From Halobacteriovorax sp. GB3 (GTDB lineage Bacteria; Bdellovibrionota; Bacteriovoracia; Bacteriovoracales; Bacteriovoracaceae): DNA of 64,000 bases. Position 1 is the stretch's first letter. Every line of letters starts with the position of its first letter. The stretch spans positions 682,001-746,000 of the forward strand of contig NZ_JAQSLN010000003.1 of assembly GCF_028649655.1 (NCBI RefSeq). Reading direction: 5' to 3'. The translations under genes and the position numbers were made by a program. Positions 54,924 to 63,884 of the stretch are shown one piece after another. The notes beneath the pieces are model-generated. The model saw only the letters and a list, made by a program, of their open reading frames with translations. It had not been told where the DNA came from and made no database searches.

Positions 54924-56840
54924 ATGGAAATTAAAAAACTAAATAGTCTCATTATTTTATTGAACTTCGCCCTTAGTCCACAGGCCCTAGGCTCTACTCA
55001 GGTACAAGAAATGCTCGCTGTGCAAAAGCGACTCTTCTCCCCACAAGTTGACTTTAAACTCTTTCAACAGTCTTCTAAAAAGATTATCGATTCACTAGAT
55101 AAAGAAATACAGAGGAGCTCGTCTTCTCTATCCAATCAACCTGGTTACAAAAAGTTAATCGAAAATCAAAAGAAGGCCAAGCGACTACTCTTTTTACATA
55201 AGTCATTTTCACAATGCCAAACAGATAACAATCTTATCGAGCGAAGTTTTAATGCTGCCCAAACAGCAGAGCTCACTCCTTGCCAACCAAGTGGTGACCA
55301 ATTCCAACAAATAAAAAGTTGGAGTGGCGATGTCACCAAGGCAATGGAGCGCAATATGAAGAAAAGGCTTCAAGCTCAACTCATCGATCGCTCTTTAAAA
55401 TCGAATATCCGTTCACAGCTTATTTTTGAAAAACGCTATGCCAATGTTTTAAAGGCACCTCCTCTTTCAAGTGAGAAATTATGTCAAAACCTTGAGTGCA
55501 CTAGCGAGCAGAAAAAGAGCATTGACCAATATATTGAAAACCTTCGTAGAGAGTTTTCATCGAAGCCAAGCTATAGCAAAGAAGAACTTAAAAACTATCT
55601 CAATGAGGGCGTTGATAAGCTCAATAGAAATCTTTCGAAAATTGATCTCAAAGGTAATGAGAGATGGTATTGGTTTGACAAGATTGATCTACCTGAAAAA
55701 AATGCTCACTACTCTCAATACAGAAAGCAGTACTTAGAAATGGCCAGTGATCCTCGAGGAGCTCTTTTAATGAGTTCAAACCTACGAGACGAAATGGGAG
55801 AACTTCATCTATACAATAGAGATCACGATGAATTCATCACAACCGGAAAAGATAAATTTTCTTTTAGGCCACACGAGAAAATTAAACATGATGATATAGA
55901 AGAGGCGGCTAAAGAGATATCGTCAAAGCTTCAAGAGCATATGCTCGATCTTAGTACGATGACAAAAGAGCCTAGCGTTCCTAAAAACCGCATGCTTCAG
56001 GGAGATTTCATTGAAAACTCAATGAAAGATCAGGCCTTGCAAAAAAACCTCACAGACCTGATTGCAAACTCCCCTCACGCTCTTGGACCGATTCTTTTAA
56101 ACTCACCTGAACTCTCGGCCATAGCCTGTTCATTAATAAAAGATATTGACCGCCAAAGTGAACAAGCAAAAAAACGTGATGAACTAGCAATTATTGCAGC
56201 GGCCATTGGAGGGGGACTTCTCATTGCCACAGGGGTTGGAGCCGTTGTCGGTGGAGCTCTTTTAGGGGGAAGTCTAACTGCTGGGCTCGCTGCTGGAGGT
56301 GCAGCGCTCACCATGTCAGCACCAGCGGCCATGGCACTTGGAGGAGCTGAAGCAGCATATTGGACTCAGAGCTCTTTTGAAAAATATGACGACTACGATC
56401 TCTCTAGAAAAGCAATTCTCTCGGGACTTTCAGATGATCAAGAAAAGATCGAATACCAGGAGGCCTTTGAGAGATTCAAAGAAGCCAGAACAAATGCTGT
56501 TCTCGCTGTTGGACTTAGTGCACTCGATCTTTCTGCAGTTAAAGCAATTAATCTTCTTAAAAAGGCAAAAGGAACAAGTCAGGTTTCAAAAGATGAAATC
56601 GACAAGCTCTCGGCCTTTTACCAAAGAAGTAGTGATGAAGCTTATGCTGAAAATTTAAAAAATCTCGCGCAAAAACTAGATAATAAAGAAGATTACGACC
56701 TCTTTATGACACTTTCATCCCAACTACCAGCAGATGCTCTTGAGAAAATGTTCTCTATGGTTAGACAACTGGATACTGATGAAATGGCCAAGGTTGTTAA
56801 AAATGCAGTAAAAGAAGCGAAGAAATCTTGTGTAAAATAA
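54924..56840 (+). CDS. Exported protein with glycine/alanine-rich membrane-inserting segment
   Basis: 638 residues from ATG 54924 (AAGAGGGA site); signal peptide ends at about 23 (SPQALG). The middle is helical and charged. Around 420-475 lies a striking Gly/Ala hydrophobic stretch (AIGGGLLIATGVGAVVGG, then LLGGSLTAGLAAGGAAL) able to form a helical hairpin, as seen in glycine-zipper proteins and pore-forming toxins. C-terminus is helical. No family recognised. It could be a secreted membrane-active effector; that is inference. Confidence 0.72.
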   Translation: MEIKKLNSLIILLNFALSPQALGSTQVQEMLAVQKRLFSPQVDFKLFQQSSKKIIDSLDKEIQRSSSSLSNQPGYKKLIENQKKAKRLLFLHKSFSQCQTDNNLIERSFNAAQTAELTPCQPSGDQFQQIKSWSGDVTKAMERNMKKRLQAQLIDRSLKSNIRSQLIFEKRYANVLKAPPLSSEKLCQNLECTSEQKKSIDQYIENLRREFSSKPSYSKEELKNYLNEGVDKLNRNLSKIDLKGNERWYWFDKIDLPEKNAHYSQYRKQYLEMASDPRGALLMSSNLRDEMGELHLYNRDHDEFITTGKDKFSFRPHEKIKHDDIEEAAKEISSKLQEHMLDLSTMTKEPSVPKNRMLQGDFIENSMKDQALQKNLTDLIANSPHALGPILLNSPELSAIACSLIKDIDRQSEQAKKRDELAIIAAAIGGGLLIATGVGAVVGGALLGGSLTAGLAAGGAALTMSAPAAMALGGAEAAYWTQSSFEKYDDYDLSRKAILSGLSDDQEKIEYQEAFERFKEARTNAVLAVGLSALDLSAVKAINLLKKAKGTSQVSKDEIDKLSAFYQRSSDEAYAENLKNLAQKLDNKEDYDLFMTLSSQLPADALEKMFSMVRQLDTDEMAKVVKNAVKEAKKSCVK

Positions 56841-56967
56841 AGATTTCTTTCTTTTTGTAATAAGTTCTAACCTATCTTAAAGCAAAGGGGCCTTTTTCCT
56901 TGAAATAGCGCCTCTAAATGCTTAAAAACTCCTTTTAACTATAGAATTATTATCGTTCTGGTCTATA

Positions 56968-56985
56968 ATATGATTTAGATCATAT
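56968..56985 (+). promoter_or_regulatory. FNR-type box upstream of the FNR-like gene
   Basis: ATATGAT-TTAG-ATCATAT, a perfect 7-bp inverted repeat with a 4-base centre (FNR consensus TTGAT-N4-ATCAA). Centre 56976.5. A TAAATT -10 at 57006-57011 predicts a start near 57018, placing the box at about -41.5 (class II activation). Suggests autoregulation. Confidence 0.7.
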
Positions 56986-57057
56986 TGAGAATACGCGTCG
57001 ATTGCTAAATTATGCTTAAGCAAAAATTTAGCTTTCGTTTGTAAACGGGAATTTACC

Positions 57058-57774
57058 ATGAAGAATTCAAGAGAAATGAATGGATGTGAGCACTGCCCTT
57101 CAAAAGGTCAGGGGATCTTTTGTGAGCTGAAGAACTCAGAACTACATGAGATTTCAGAGCATAAAGTGACCAACACGTACAAGAAGGGACAAACTCTCTT
57201 TGTGCAAGGGAATCACCCATTTGGAATTTACTGTATTAATTCTGGTAATATCAAAGTGACGAAAACGGGACCTGATGGAAAAGAATCAATTGTTCGTATC
57301 GTTAAAGGCGGAGACGTTCTTGGTCATAGAAGCCTTTTTACAAATGATTACTACTCGGCAACGGCCACGGCCATTGAAGACTCAAAAGTTTGTTTTATCG
57401 ATAAAAAGTATATCTTGAAAGTGATTGAAGAAAAACCAAGTGTTGCTCTCAATGTCATTAACAAATTAAGTCGAGATATGGGTGCAGCGGAGTCAAAACT
57501 TACTTCACTTCACCAAAAAAATGTTCGTGAAAGACTCGCTGAATTATTTCTACTTCTCAAAGAAACACACGGAGAAGAAGTTTCCACAGGGCGCTTCAAG
57601 CTCAATATCAAACTAACAAGAGAAGAGATGGCCACAATGATTGGAACGGCCAATGAAACTCTTATACGTTTTATCTCTGAATTTAAAGATGAGAATCTCA
57701 TCGAGCAAGAAGGGAAAGTTCTCTTTGTTGTTAACGAAGAAAAACTTGTCGATTGGGCCAACTTAAATTACTAA
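57058..57774 (+). CDS. FNR-like oxygen-sensing transcription regulator
   Basis: 238 residues, Crp/Fnr family. N-terminal Cys10, Cys13 and Cys22 (C-x2-C-x8-C; FNR has C-x2-C-x5-C) and Cys112 in SKVCFIDKK, which aligns with FNR Cys122 (MVCEIPF), together can hold an oxygen-labile [4Fe-4S] cluster. Cyclic-nucleotide-binding beta-roll at about 25-130, dimer helix, then HTH with recognition helix ETLIR (FNR has E-x-x-SR). Its own promoter carries an FNR box. Located directly before cbb3 oxidase genes, its expected targets. Confidence 0.9.
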   Translation: MKNSREMNGCEHCPSKGQGIFCELKNSELHEISEHKVTNTYKKGQTLFVQGNHPFGIYCINSGNIKVTKTGPDGKESIVRIVKGGDVLGHRSLFTNDYYSATATAIEDSKVCFIDKKYILKVIEEKPSVALNVINKLSRDMGAAESKLTSLHQKNVRERLAELFLLLKETHGEEVSTGRFKLNIKLTREEMATMIGTANETLIRFISEFKDENLIEQEGKVLFVVNEEKLVDWANLNY

Positions 57775-57800
57775 TCAAATTATATCTATTCTACATAATG

Positions 57801-57833
57801 AAAAAACCGCCCTTTAAAAGGCGGTTTTTTTTT
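57801..57833. terminator. Terminator after FNR-like gene
   Basis: AAAAAACCGCC, CTTTAAAA loop, GGCGG (57820-57824) then T9. Can act in both directions; isolates the fnr-like gene from the next. Confidence 0.88.
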
Positions 57834-57864
57834 ATCAATTACTATCTATAATTTTTTAAAAAGC

Positions 57865-57878
57865 TTATCTAAATCATA
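57865..57878 (-). promoter_or_regulatory. FNR-type box upstream of sensor-only paralogue
   Basis: Reverse strand reads TATGATTTAGATAA, one base off the sequence in the other two boxes. Centre 57871.5; the TAAATT -10 at 57900-57905 predicts a start near 57912, again about 41 bases downstream, and that base is the A of the ATG. Confidence 0.6.
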
Positions 57879-57911
57879 TTCTTAATAGTTTTGTCGAACT
57901 AAATTAAGAAC

Positions 57912-58286
57912 ATGAAAAGAGTAAGTGAAGAAAACATAATAGAATTAGATGATTCAACCATCTGTGAGATCGAACAAGCCGTCGACACTCATACCTTCCC
58001 TATTCAATCAGACCTCTTCTATGAGGGGCAAATTCCAATCGTTGGCTACCTTCTTCTCGATGGTCACGTACAGATGCTTAGGAATAAGAAAGTAAAAGCA
58101 ATCATCAGTAAGGGTACTTTATTTGGCGTTAAAGAGCTTATGACAAACTCTCCATCGCACTACAGTGCTCAGATCCTACCAGGAACTAAGGTTTGCTTTT
58201 TAGACAAGAGCTCTGTGCTTGAATTCATTGAGAAACATCAAGGACAAGATATTGGAGAATTATTTCAGAAATTGATCAAAACTTAA
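57912..58286 (+). CDS. HTH-less Crp/Fnr-like sensor-domain protein
   Basis: 124 residues: a cyclic-nucleotide-binding-type beta-roll only. SDLFYEGQIPIVGYLLLDGHVQM and TKVCFLDKSSVLEFIEK follow the FNR-like neighbour's beta-roll closely, but the protein stops before any dimer helix or DNA-binding helix. No truncation by frameshift is evident. No ribosome site; likely leaderless. It might bind a ligand or pair with the FNR-like protein and modulate it, comparable to single-domain anti-activators; inference. Confidence 0.75.
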   Translation: MKRVSEENIIELDDSTICEIEQAVDTHTFPIQSDLFYEGQIPIVGYLLLDGHVQMLRNKKVKAIISKGTLFGVKELMTNSPSHYSAQILPGTKVCFLDKSSVLEFIEKHQGQDIGELFQKLIKT

Positions 58287-58315
58287 GTACATCTTAACAA
58301 AGGTCCTGAGAGAAA

Positions 58316-58329
58316 ATGATTTAGATCAT
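58316..58329 (+). promoter_or_regulatory. FNR-type box upstream of uspA-like and cco genes
   Basis: ATGAT-TTAG-ATCAT, the same 14 bases as the core of the box at 56968. Centre 58322.5; a TAAAAT -10 at 58352-58357 predicts a start near 58364 (class II spacing). Confidence 0.7.
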
Positions 58330-58387
58330 GTTTTTTTGACTTCGAAGTACTTAAAATTATAATTGAAATAAAACAAGGGATTGAAAT

Positions 58388-58840
58388 ATGAAAAACATCG
58401 TTATCTGTGCTTCTTTAAATGACCACAGCCTAGATTTACTAAAACTTCTCAAGGGAAATGATCTTTTAAAAGATGCAAAACTTCACTTTGTTCACTGCTT
58501 TGAGATTCAAATTTATACTTCAGATTTTTCTCCTTACGTTTTTCCAACTGAAGAAAAATATCCAGAAATTGAAACATCTTCTAAAGCAATTCTTGGTAAC
58601 CTTGCCAAAGAAATCTGTACAGAAGAGCAACTTAAAAATGCTGATTTTCAGTGTTTCTTTTCTCACTCTCCTAAAGAGAGAGTTCGTGAGTATCTCAAAG
58701 AATCAAATGCCGATCTTGTTGTCGTAGCGACAAGAGGAAAACATGGAATCGAAGGTCTCTTTTCAAGTTCTTTTGCAGAACACCTTCTTAAATATTCTCC
58801 ATGTGACATTCACATAATGAGACCAAAAGACGAAGAATAA
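58388..58840 (+). CDS. UspA-family universal stress protein
   Basis: 150 residues with the Usp alpha/beta nucleotide-binding fold. ATP loop VVVATRGKHGIEGLFSSSF (G-x2-G-x9-G-S type) near residues 112-132. Usp genes are common in FNR-type low-oxygen regulons. AAGGGA ribosome site. The ccoI gene starts 26 bases later without a terminator, so an FNR-driven transcript may run through to the oxidase genes. Confidence 0.88.
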   Translation: MKNIVICASLNDHSLDLLKLLKGNDLLKDAKLHFVHCFEIQIYTSDFSPYVFPTEEKYPEIETSSKAILGNLAKEICTEEQLKNADFQCFFSHSPKERVREYLKESNADLVVVATRGKHGIEGLFSSSFAEHLLKYSPCDIHIMRPKDEE

Positions 58841-58866
58841 AATCAACGGTATTAAGCGAAACTGAG

Positions 58867-61314
58867 ATGAAAGAAGTTGTTGTTCAAAAAATTCAATGCA
58901 AGCACTGTGAAGAGGAAACACTCAACCCTCTATTCAATCAAGAGGACACACAAAAGCTTGTGCCTTTTTGTTGTAATGGTTGTCGAGCAGTCTACAACCT
59001 ACTAAACGAAAAAGGTCTCTCTCAGTATTACAATATCAAAGAAAAGGCCCAGACAAAAGGAAATGGACCAGTAGAGCTTGCTCAAGATAAATTTTCTTAT
59101 CTCAATGATAAAGACTTTATTAACGACTTTTGCCTCATTCAAGAGAATGGTGACATTAGTGTTGATTTCTATCTTGAAGGAGTTCACTGTCTTGCCTGTC
59201 TTTGGCTTATTGAAAAAACTCCTGAATTTATCCCTTCCCTAAGATCAGCTAGACTCGATCTAGGAAAACAAGTTGCAACATTTGTTGTGAAAAAAGATCA
59301 CTCTTTAAGTGAAGTTGCCAGTGAAGTTTCAAAACTTGGCTATCGTCCTCACCCACTAAAAAAAGGTGGCAAGATTGAAAAACTTAAAAGACTTGAAGAG
59401 AGAAAGACACTTCTAAAAATTGGTGTTGCGGGGGCCTGTGCCGGAAATGCGATGCTTTATGCTGTAGGTCTCTATGCTGGAGCTGATGGCCTTTTTGCTA
59501 AGTATTTCGAGTATATTACTTTTCTTTTTTCTCTGCCTGTTCTCCTTTATAGTGCGACTCCTTTTTATCAAGGTGCAAGATCAGCACTTAAAAGAAGAAC
59601 ACTCTCTATCGATGTTCCCGTTGCCTTTGCTCTTTGGCTCGCTTTCACAGTAAGCCTCGTTCACTTGATCCAAGGATCAGGAGAGATTTATTTTGATTCA
59701 ATTGCAACTCTTGTTTTTCTTCTGCTTCTGTCTCGCTACTTCATGAAAAAGGCTTCACAAAAAGGTCTTGAAGCAGGAAGCCTTGGACACTTCTTTAATA
59801 GTGGTCAGGTACTTAGAAAAGATAAGGACTCAGGTAAGTTTATCTCAACACATGCCAAGTATCTTAAGGCCGGTGATATCATTCGCGTCCTAGAACAAGA
59901 AATGATTCCAGCAGATGGAATTATCCTTGAAGGTTCTGGTCAGATCAACTCAAGTCTTCTCACTGGCGAGTCTCTTTCACAAAAAGTAAAAGCAGGTGAT
60001 GAAGTTTTCTCTGGAACAGAAAATCTCGTTTCTGATCTGATCATTAAAGTTCAAAAGGCCGGTGAGCACACTCGTGTTGGAGAGATTTTAAAAGAAGTTG
60101 AAAAAACTCACTCACAAAAAGCGCCAATTGTTAGTAAAGCAGATATCATTTCAAAATATTTTGTTGGAATCGTTCTCTTTTTAGCGATTGCAACAGTGGG
60201 ATACTTTGCTTTTTCTGGTGATATCAATACAGGAATTTCAAGGGCCCTTGCTCTAATTATTATTAGTTGTCCATGTGCTCTCGGTCTGGCCACTCCACTT
60301 GCTATGACAAAATCTCTTTCAAAGGCAAGTGAGCTTGGTATCATCATTAAGGATGAGACAATTCTCGAAAAGATTGGTCACCTTAAGAATATGGTCATCG
60401 ACAAAACAGGAACACTAACAAGAGGAAAGTTTAGTGTCGTAAAAAGTGAGCTTTCATCGCTTGTCGATTCAAATTCACAAAAGCTTTACGCCTCACTCGT
60501 CTATACACTTGAGAGAAAATCAAAGCACCCTCTTGCAAGAGCACTCTGTGATTTTATCGAAAGAGAATATAACCTCTTAGATATTGAAGTTCTAGATTAT
60601 GAAGAGATCATTGGAAAAGGTGTACAGGCCCAATATGAAGGCGATCTCTACCAAGTGCGCACAGTTAATGAAAGTGATCGAAGTGTAAAAGATATATCGA
60701 CTCAAGTAGGTCTCTACAAAGAAGACAAGCTACTTTGGACTTTCTCTCTCTGTGATCAGCTTAGAAGTGATGCTAAGTCTTCACTTACTAAACTTAAAGC
60801 GATGAATGTTGAACCTCTTATGGCCTCAGGTGATCACCACGAAGTTGTAGAGGCAATGGGTCGAGAGTTAGGACTTTCTTCTTCTAAAGCACTCAGTGAA
60901 CTTTCTCCTGAAGCTAAGGCCAAGCTTATCGAATCGATGGATTCAACAATCATGGTTGGTGATGGAGCTAACGATGCTCTTGCCCTTGGAAAAGCTGATC
61001 TTGGAATTGCGGTACAAGGAAGTGTTGATATTAGCTTGCGTGCTGCCGATGCTTACTTAACAAAAGCAGGAATCGCACCAATTCTCAATCTTATTATTCT
61101 TTCAAAAGAGACACTTAGTCTTATCAATAGAAACCTCGCCTTTTCTCTTGCCTACAATGCATTTGGCGCTTACGCCGCCATGGTTGGTTGGGTAAGCCCT
61201 TTATGGGCGGCATTTTTTATGCCAGCGAGTTCTTTAACAGTTCTTTTCTCAACTATTTATGGAACGAGAACGATGAAGAGACTTACAAATAACATTCAGG
61301 GAGAACTTCAATGA
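58867..61314 (+). CDS. ccoI: Copper-translocating P-type ATPase for cbb3 oxidase assembly
   Basis: 815 residues. Moves copper across the inner membrane for the CuB centre of cbb3 oxidase. N-terminal Cys-rich metal domain (CKHCEEE, FCCNGC), then a heavy-metal-associated domain with GVHCLACLW. Eight helices with the transport motif SCPCALGLATP, phosphorylation motif DKTGTLT, HP motif KSKHPLAR and hinge GDGANDALAL. The position right before ccoS and the oxidase genes supports the FixI/CcoI assignment over a detoxifying pump. Stop overlaps the ccoS start by 4 bases. Confidence 0.95.
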   Translation: MKEVVVQKIQCKHCEEETLNPLFNQEDTQKLVPFCCNGCRAVYNLLNEKGLSQYYNIKEKAQTKGNGPVELAQDKFSYLNDKDFINDFCLIQENGDISVDFYLEGVHCLACLWLIEKTPEFIPSLRSARLDLGKQVATFVVKKDHSLSEVASEVSKLGYRPHPLKKGGKIEKLKRLEERKTLLKIGVAGACAGNAMLYAVGLYAGADGLFAKYFEYITFLFSLPVLLYSATPFYQGARSALKRRTLSIDVPVAFALWLAFTVSLVHLIQGSGEIYFDSIATLVFLLLLSRYFMKKASQKGLEAGSLGHFFNSGQVLRKDKDSGKFISTHAKYLKAGDIIRVLEQEMIPADGIILEGSGQINSSLLTGESLSQKVKAGDEVFSGTENLVSDLIIKVQKAGEHTRVGEILKEVEKTHSQKAPIVSKADIISKYFVGIVLFLAIATVGYFAFSGDINTGISRALALIIISCPCALGLATPLAMTKSLSKASELGIIIKDETILEKIGHLKNMVIDKTGTLTRGKFSVVKSELSSLVDSNSQKLYASLVYTLERKSKHPLARALCDFIEREYNLLDIEVLDYEEIIGKGVQAQYEGDLYQVRTVNESDRSVKDISTQVGLYKEDKLLWTFSLCDQLRSDAKSSLTKLKAMNVEPLMASGDHHEVVEAMGRELGLSSSKALSELSPEAKAKLIESMDSTIMVGDGANDALALGKADLGIAVQGSVDISLRAADAYLTKAGIAPILNLIILSKETLSLINRNLAFSLAYNAFGAYAAMVGWVSPLWAAFFMPASSLTVLFSTIYGTRTMKRLTNNIQGELQ

Positions 61315-61502
61315 ATATTATATACTTTCTCCTCCCTCTTGCCCTCTTACTTGGAGCTGTTTTTATTGGTCTATTTATTTGGGCCACAAAACAAGGGCAA
61401 TACGACGACTTGGAAACTCCAGCTCACCGCATGCTCCTCGATGATGAAGAATTTAAAGTAGATGTTGCACTCAATATTAACCCTAAAAAGGAAAGTCTAT
61501 GA
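61311..61502 (+). CDS. ccoS: cbb3 oxidase assembly protein CcoS
   Basis: 63 residues. One N-terminal transmembrane helix (about 4-26) then WATKQGQYDDLETPAHRMLLDD, the conserved CcoS signature. CcoS is needed for cofactor insertion into CcoN. ATGA overlaps on both sides with ccoI and ccoNO, so the three genes are translationally coupled. Confidence 0.92.
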   Translation: MNIIYFLLPLALLLGAVFIGLFIWATKQGQYDDLETPAHRMLLDDEEFKVDVALNINPKKESL

Positions 61503-63670
61503 GCACTGAAGCCTTGGAAAACTCAAAAATGGAGAAGTTTTCTTACGATGATTCTTTGGTAAAGATGTTTTTAGGAGCCACTGTATTGTGGGGAGTTGTA
61601 GCCCTAGCCCTAGGTGTTACAATTGCCTTTCAACTGGCCTACTGGAAACTCAACCTGGATCTCCCTTGGACAACGTTTGGCCGACTACGTCCACTACACA
61701 CTAACGCGGCCATCTTTGCCTTTGTTGGTAACGCCATTTTCGCAGGTGTTTACTACTCTACGCAAAGACTTTGTAAAGCACGCCTTTGGAGTCACTTCCT
61801 TGGACGTCTTCACTTTTGGGGATGGCAATTAATTATTGTTGCCGCCGCCATCACACTCCCTCTTGGGTTCACTCAAGGGAAAGAGTACGCTGAACTTATC
61901 TGGCCAATCGATGTTGCGATTGCCGTAGTTTGGGTTGCTTTTGGAGCAAACTTTATTGGAACATTAGTTAAGCGTCGTGAACGCCATATCTATGTTGCTC
62001 TATGGTTTTACATTGCAACAATCGTAACAGTTGCAGTACTTCACATTGTGAACTCAATTTCACTACCAGTTGACTTCATGCAATCTTATCCAGTTTATGC
62101 TGGTGTTCAAGATGCACTTGTTCAATGGTGGTATGGACACAATGCTGTTGCCTTCTTTTTAACAACACCATTTCTAGGGATTATGTATTATTTCATCCCT
62201 AAAGCGGCCAATAGACCGGTATACTCTTACCGTCTATCAATCATCCACTTCTGGTCACTTGTTTTTATCTACATTTGGGCAGGACCTCACCACCTCCTTT
62301 ACTCAGCAGTACCTGAGTGGGTACAGACAACAGGGATGGTTTTCTCAGTTATGCTTTGGATGCCTTCTTGGGGTGGTATGATCAATGGTCTTCTAACTTT
62401 GCGTGGAGCATGGGATAAAGTTAGAAAAGATCCAGTACTAAAGTTCTTTGCAACGGCCGTGACTTTCTATGGTATGGCAACGTTTGAAGGACCACTACTT
62501 TCACTTAAATCAGTTAACTACATGGGGCACTTCACTGACTGGATTGTTGGACACGTTCACGCGGGAACAATTGGTTGGAACTACATGATGGTTGCTGGTA
62601 TGCTTTACTTTCTTGTTCCAAAACTTTTTAGAACAAAACTTTACTCAGTAAAGCTAGCAAATGTTCAATTCTGGTCAGCAACAATTGGTCTTCTACTTTA
62701 TATGATGTCAATGTGGGTTGCGGGAATTACTCAAGCTCTTATGTGGAGAGCAATCGATGAAACAGGTAAGCTTGTTTATCCAAACTTCATTGAAACAGTT
62801 ATTAAAATCATTCCAATGTACTGGGTACGTGCTATTGGTGGAACATTCGTTCTTCTTGGTTTCCTTGTTATGGTTTATAACCTCTACAAGACAATTAAAG
62901 CAGCTCCTAAAGCTGAAAAAGAAGAGGAGTTTTTGGCACCAGCAATGGATAGCTCATCACTTGAGCCAAATGCGACTGCTCACAGAAAACTAGAGGGTCT
63001 TCCAATTCTCTTCACTATCTTAACAACTCTAGCAATTATTGTTGGTGGTGCTGTTGAGATTATCCCATCACTTATCTCTGATAAGTTTGTTGAGAAGAAC
63101 CCAAAAGTAAAGCCATACACGCCTCTTGAAATTGCAGGTCGTGACATCTTCATAAAAGAAGGATGTTATGTGTGTCACTCACAACACATTCGTCCTACTC
63201 CTGAAGAGTATCTAAGATATGGAAAACCATCTGAAGCGGCCGACTCTGTTTACGATCGTCCATTCCAGTGGGGTTCTCGTCGTATTGGTCCTGACCTCGC
63301 AAGAGAAGGTGGAAAGCGTAACAACATGTGGCACTACAAGCATATGATCAATCCGAGAGAAGTTACTCAAGGATCAATTATGCCGAACTACCCGTGGTTA
63401 GCAAAAAACAAAATTCAATACAACACTCTTAAAAGAAAGCTCAAAGTCATGAAGGCCCTTGGTGTTCCTTACAGTGATGAGCAGATCGAAAATGCAGTTT
63501 CTATTGCGCAAACACAAGCGCAAGAGGTTGCCGAAGATCTAGCAAGTTCTGGTGTTGACATGAGTATTAAGAACAAAGAAATGGTTGCTCTCATTGCTTA
63601 TCTACAACGTTTAGGAGTGGATACAGCTGAAGAGGAAACTCAAGAGAATGTTGCCGAGAGCGAGCAATAA
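61499..63670 (+). CDS. ccoNO: cbb3 cytochrome c oxidase subunits I and II, CcoN-CcoO fusion
   Basis: 723 residues. The N-terminal about 460 residues are CcoN, with 12 helices and the metal ligands RPLHTNAAIF (low-spin haem), WWYGHNAVAF and GPHHLLYS (CuB), and GHVHAGTIGWN (haem b3). A linker (about 462-498) leads to CcoO: one transmembrane helix (about 500-525) and one haem-c site CYVCH at 556-560, followed by RRIGPDLAREGG and a Met ligand in GSIMPNYPW. Normally two genes; the frame runs through without a stop. Terminal oxidase for low oxygen. Confidence 0.96.
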   Translation: MSTEALENSKMEKFSYDDSLVKMFLGATVLWGVVALALGVTIAFQLAYWKLNLDLPWTTFGRLRPLHTNAAIFAFVGNAIFAGVYYSTQRLCKARLWSHFLGRLHFWGWQLIIVAAAITLPLGFTQGKEYAELIWPIDVAIAVVWVAFGANFIGTLVKRRERHIYVALWFYIATIVTVAVLHIVNSISLPVDFMQSYPVYAGVQDALVQWWYGHNAVAFFLTTPFLGIMYYFIPKAANRPVYSYRLSIIHFWSLVFIYIWAGPHHLLYSAVPEWVQTTGMVFSVMLWMPSWGGMINGLLTLRGAWDKVRKDPVLKFFATAVTFYGMATFEGPLLSLKSVNYMGHFTDWIVGHVHAGTIGWNYMMVAGMLYFLVPKLFRTKLYSVKLANVQFWSATIGLLLYMMSMWVAGITQALMWRAIDETGKLVYPNFIETVIKIIPMYWVRAIGGTFVLLGFLVMVYNLYKTIKAAPKAEKEEEFLAPAMDSSSLEPNATAHRKLEGLPILFTILTTLAIIVGGAVEIIPSLISDKFVEKNPKVKPYTPLEIAGRDIFIKEGCYVCHSQHIRPTPEEYLRYGKPSEAADSVYDRPFQWGSRRIGPDLAREGGKRNNMWHYKHMINPREVTQGSIMPNYPWLAKNKIQYNTLKRKLKVMKALGVPYSDEQIENAVSIAQTQAQEVAEDLASSGVDMSIKNKEMVALIAYLQRLGVDTAEEETQENVAESEQ

Positions 63671-63686
63671 TCACAAAGGATCGAGT

Positions 63687-63884
63687 ATGTTTAAAGAAGT
63701 GATGGCAAATATAAATAGCCACTGGTATCCGACACTAGGACTATTTCTCTTCTTTTCTATCTTTATTGGCGCCACATTGTGGACCATGAGAAAGGAGAGC
63801 CACAAAATTTATGATGAGGCCTCTAACCTTCCTCTAGAAGATGGAACTACTCTTTCATCTATGAATTCTAAAGGAGCTAAATGA
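63687..63884 (+). CDS. ccoQ: cbb3 oxidase small subunit CcoQ
   Basis: 65 residues from ATG 63687 (AAGGA upstream); one transmembrane helix (TLGLFLFFSIFIGATLWTM) and a short polar tail, as in CcoQ/FixQ, which stabilises the complex. An in-frame ATG at 63648 lies within ccoNO and is ignored. Stop overlaps the ccoP start. Confidence 0.85.
   Translation: MFKEVMANINSHWYPTLGLFLFFSIFIGATLWTMRKESHKIYDEASNLPLEDGTTLSSMNSKGAK

Noticed and set aside
58271-58280. TTGATCAA inside the 3' end of the sensor-only gene as an FNR box
   Set aside because: No spacer between half-sites, and it lies in coding sequence; the good box is at 58316-58329.
58473-58727. 84-residue frame within the UspA-like gene
   Set aside because: Phe/Leu-rich shadow of a well-supported Usp gene in another frame.
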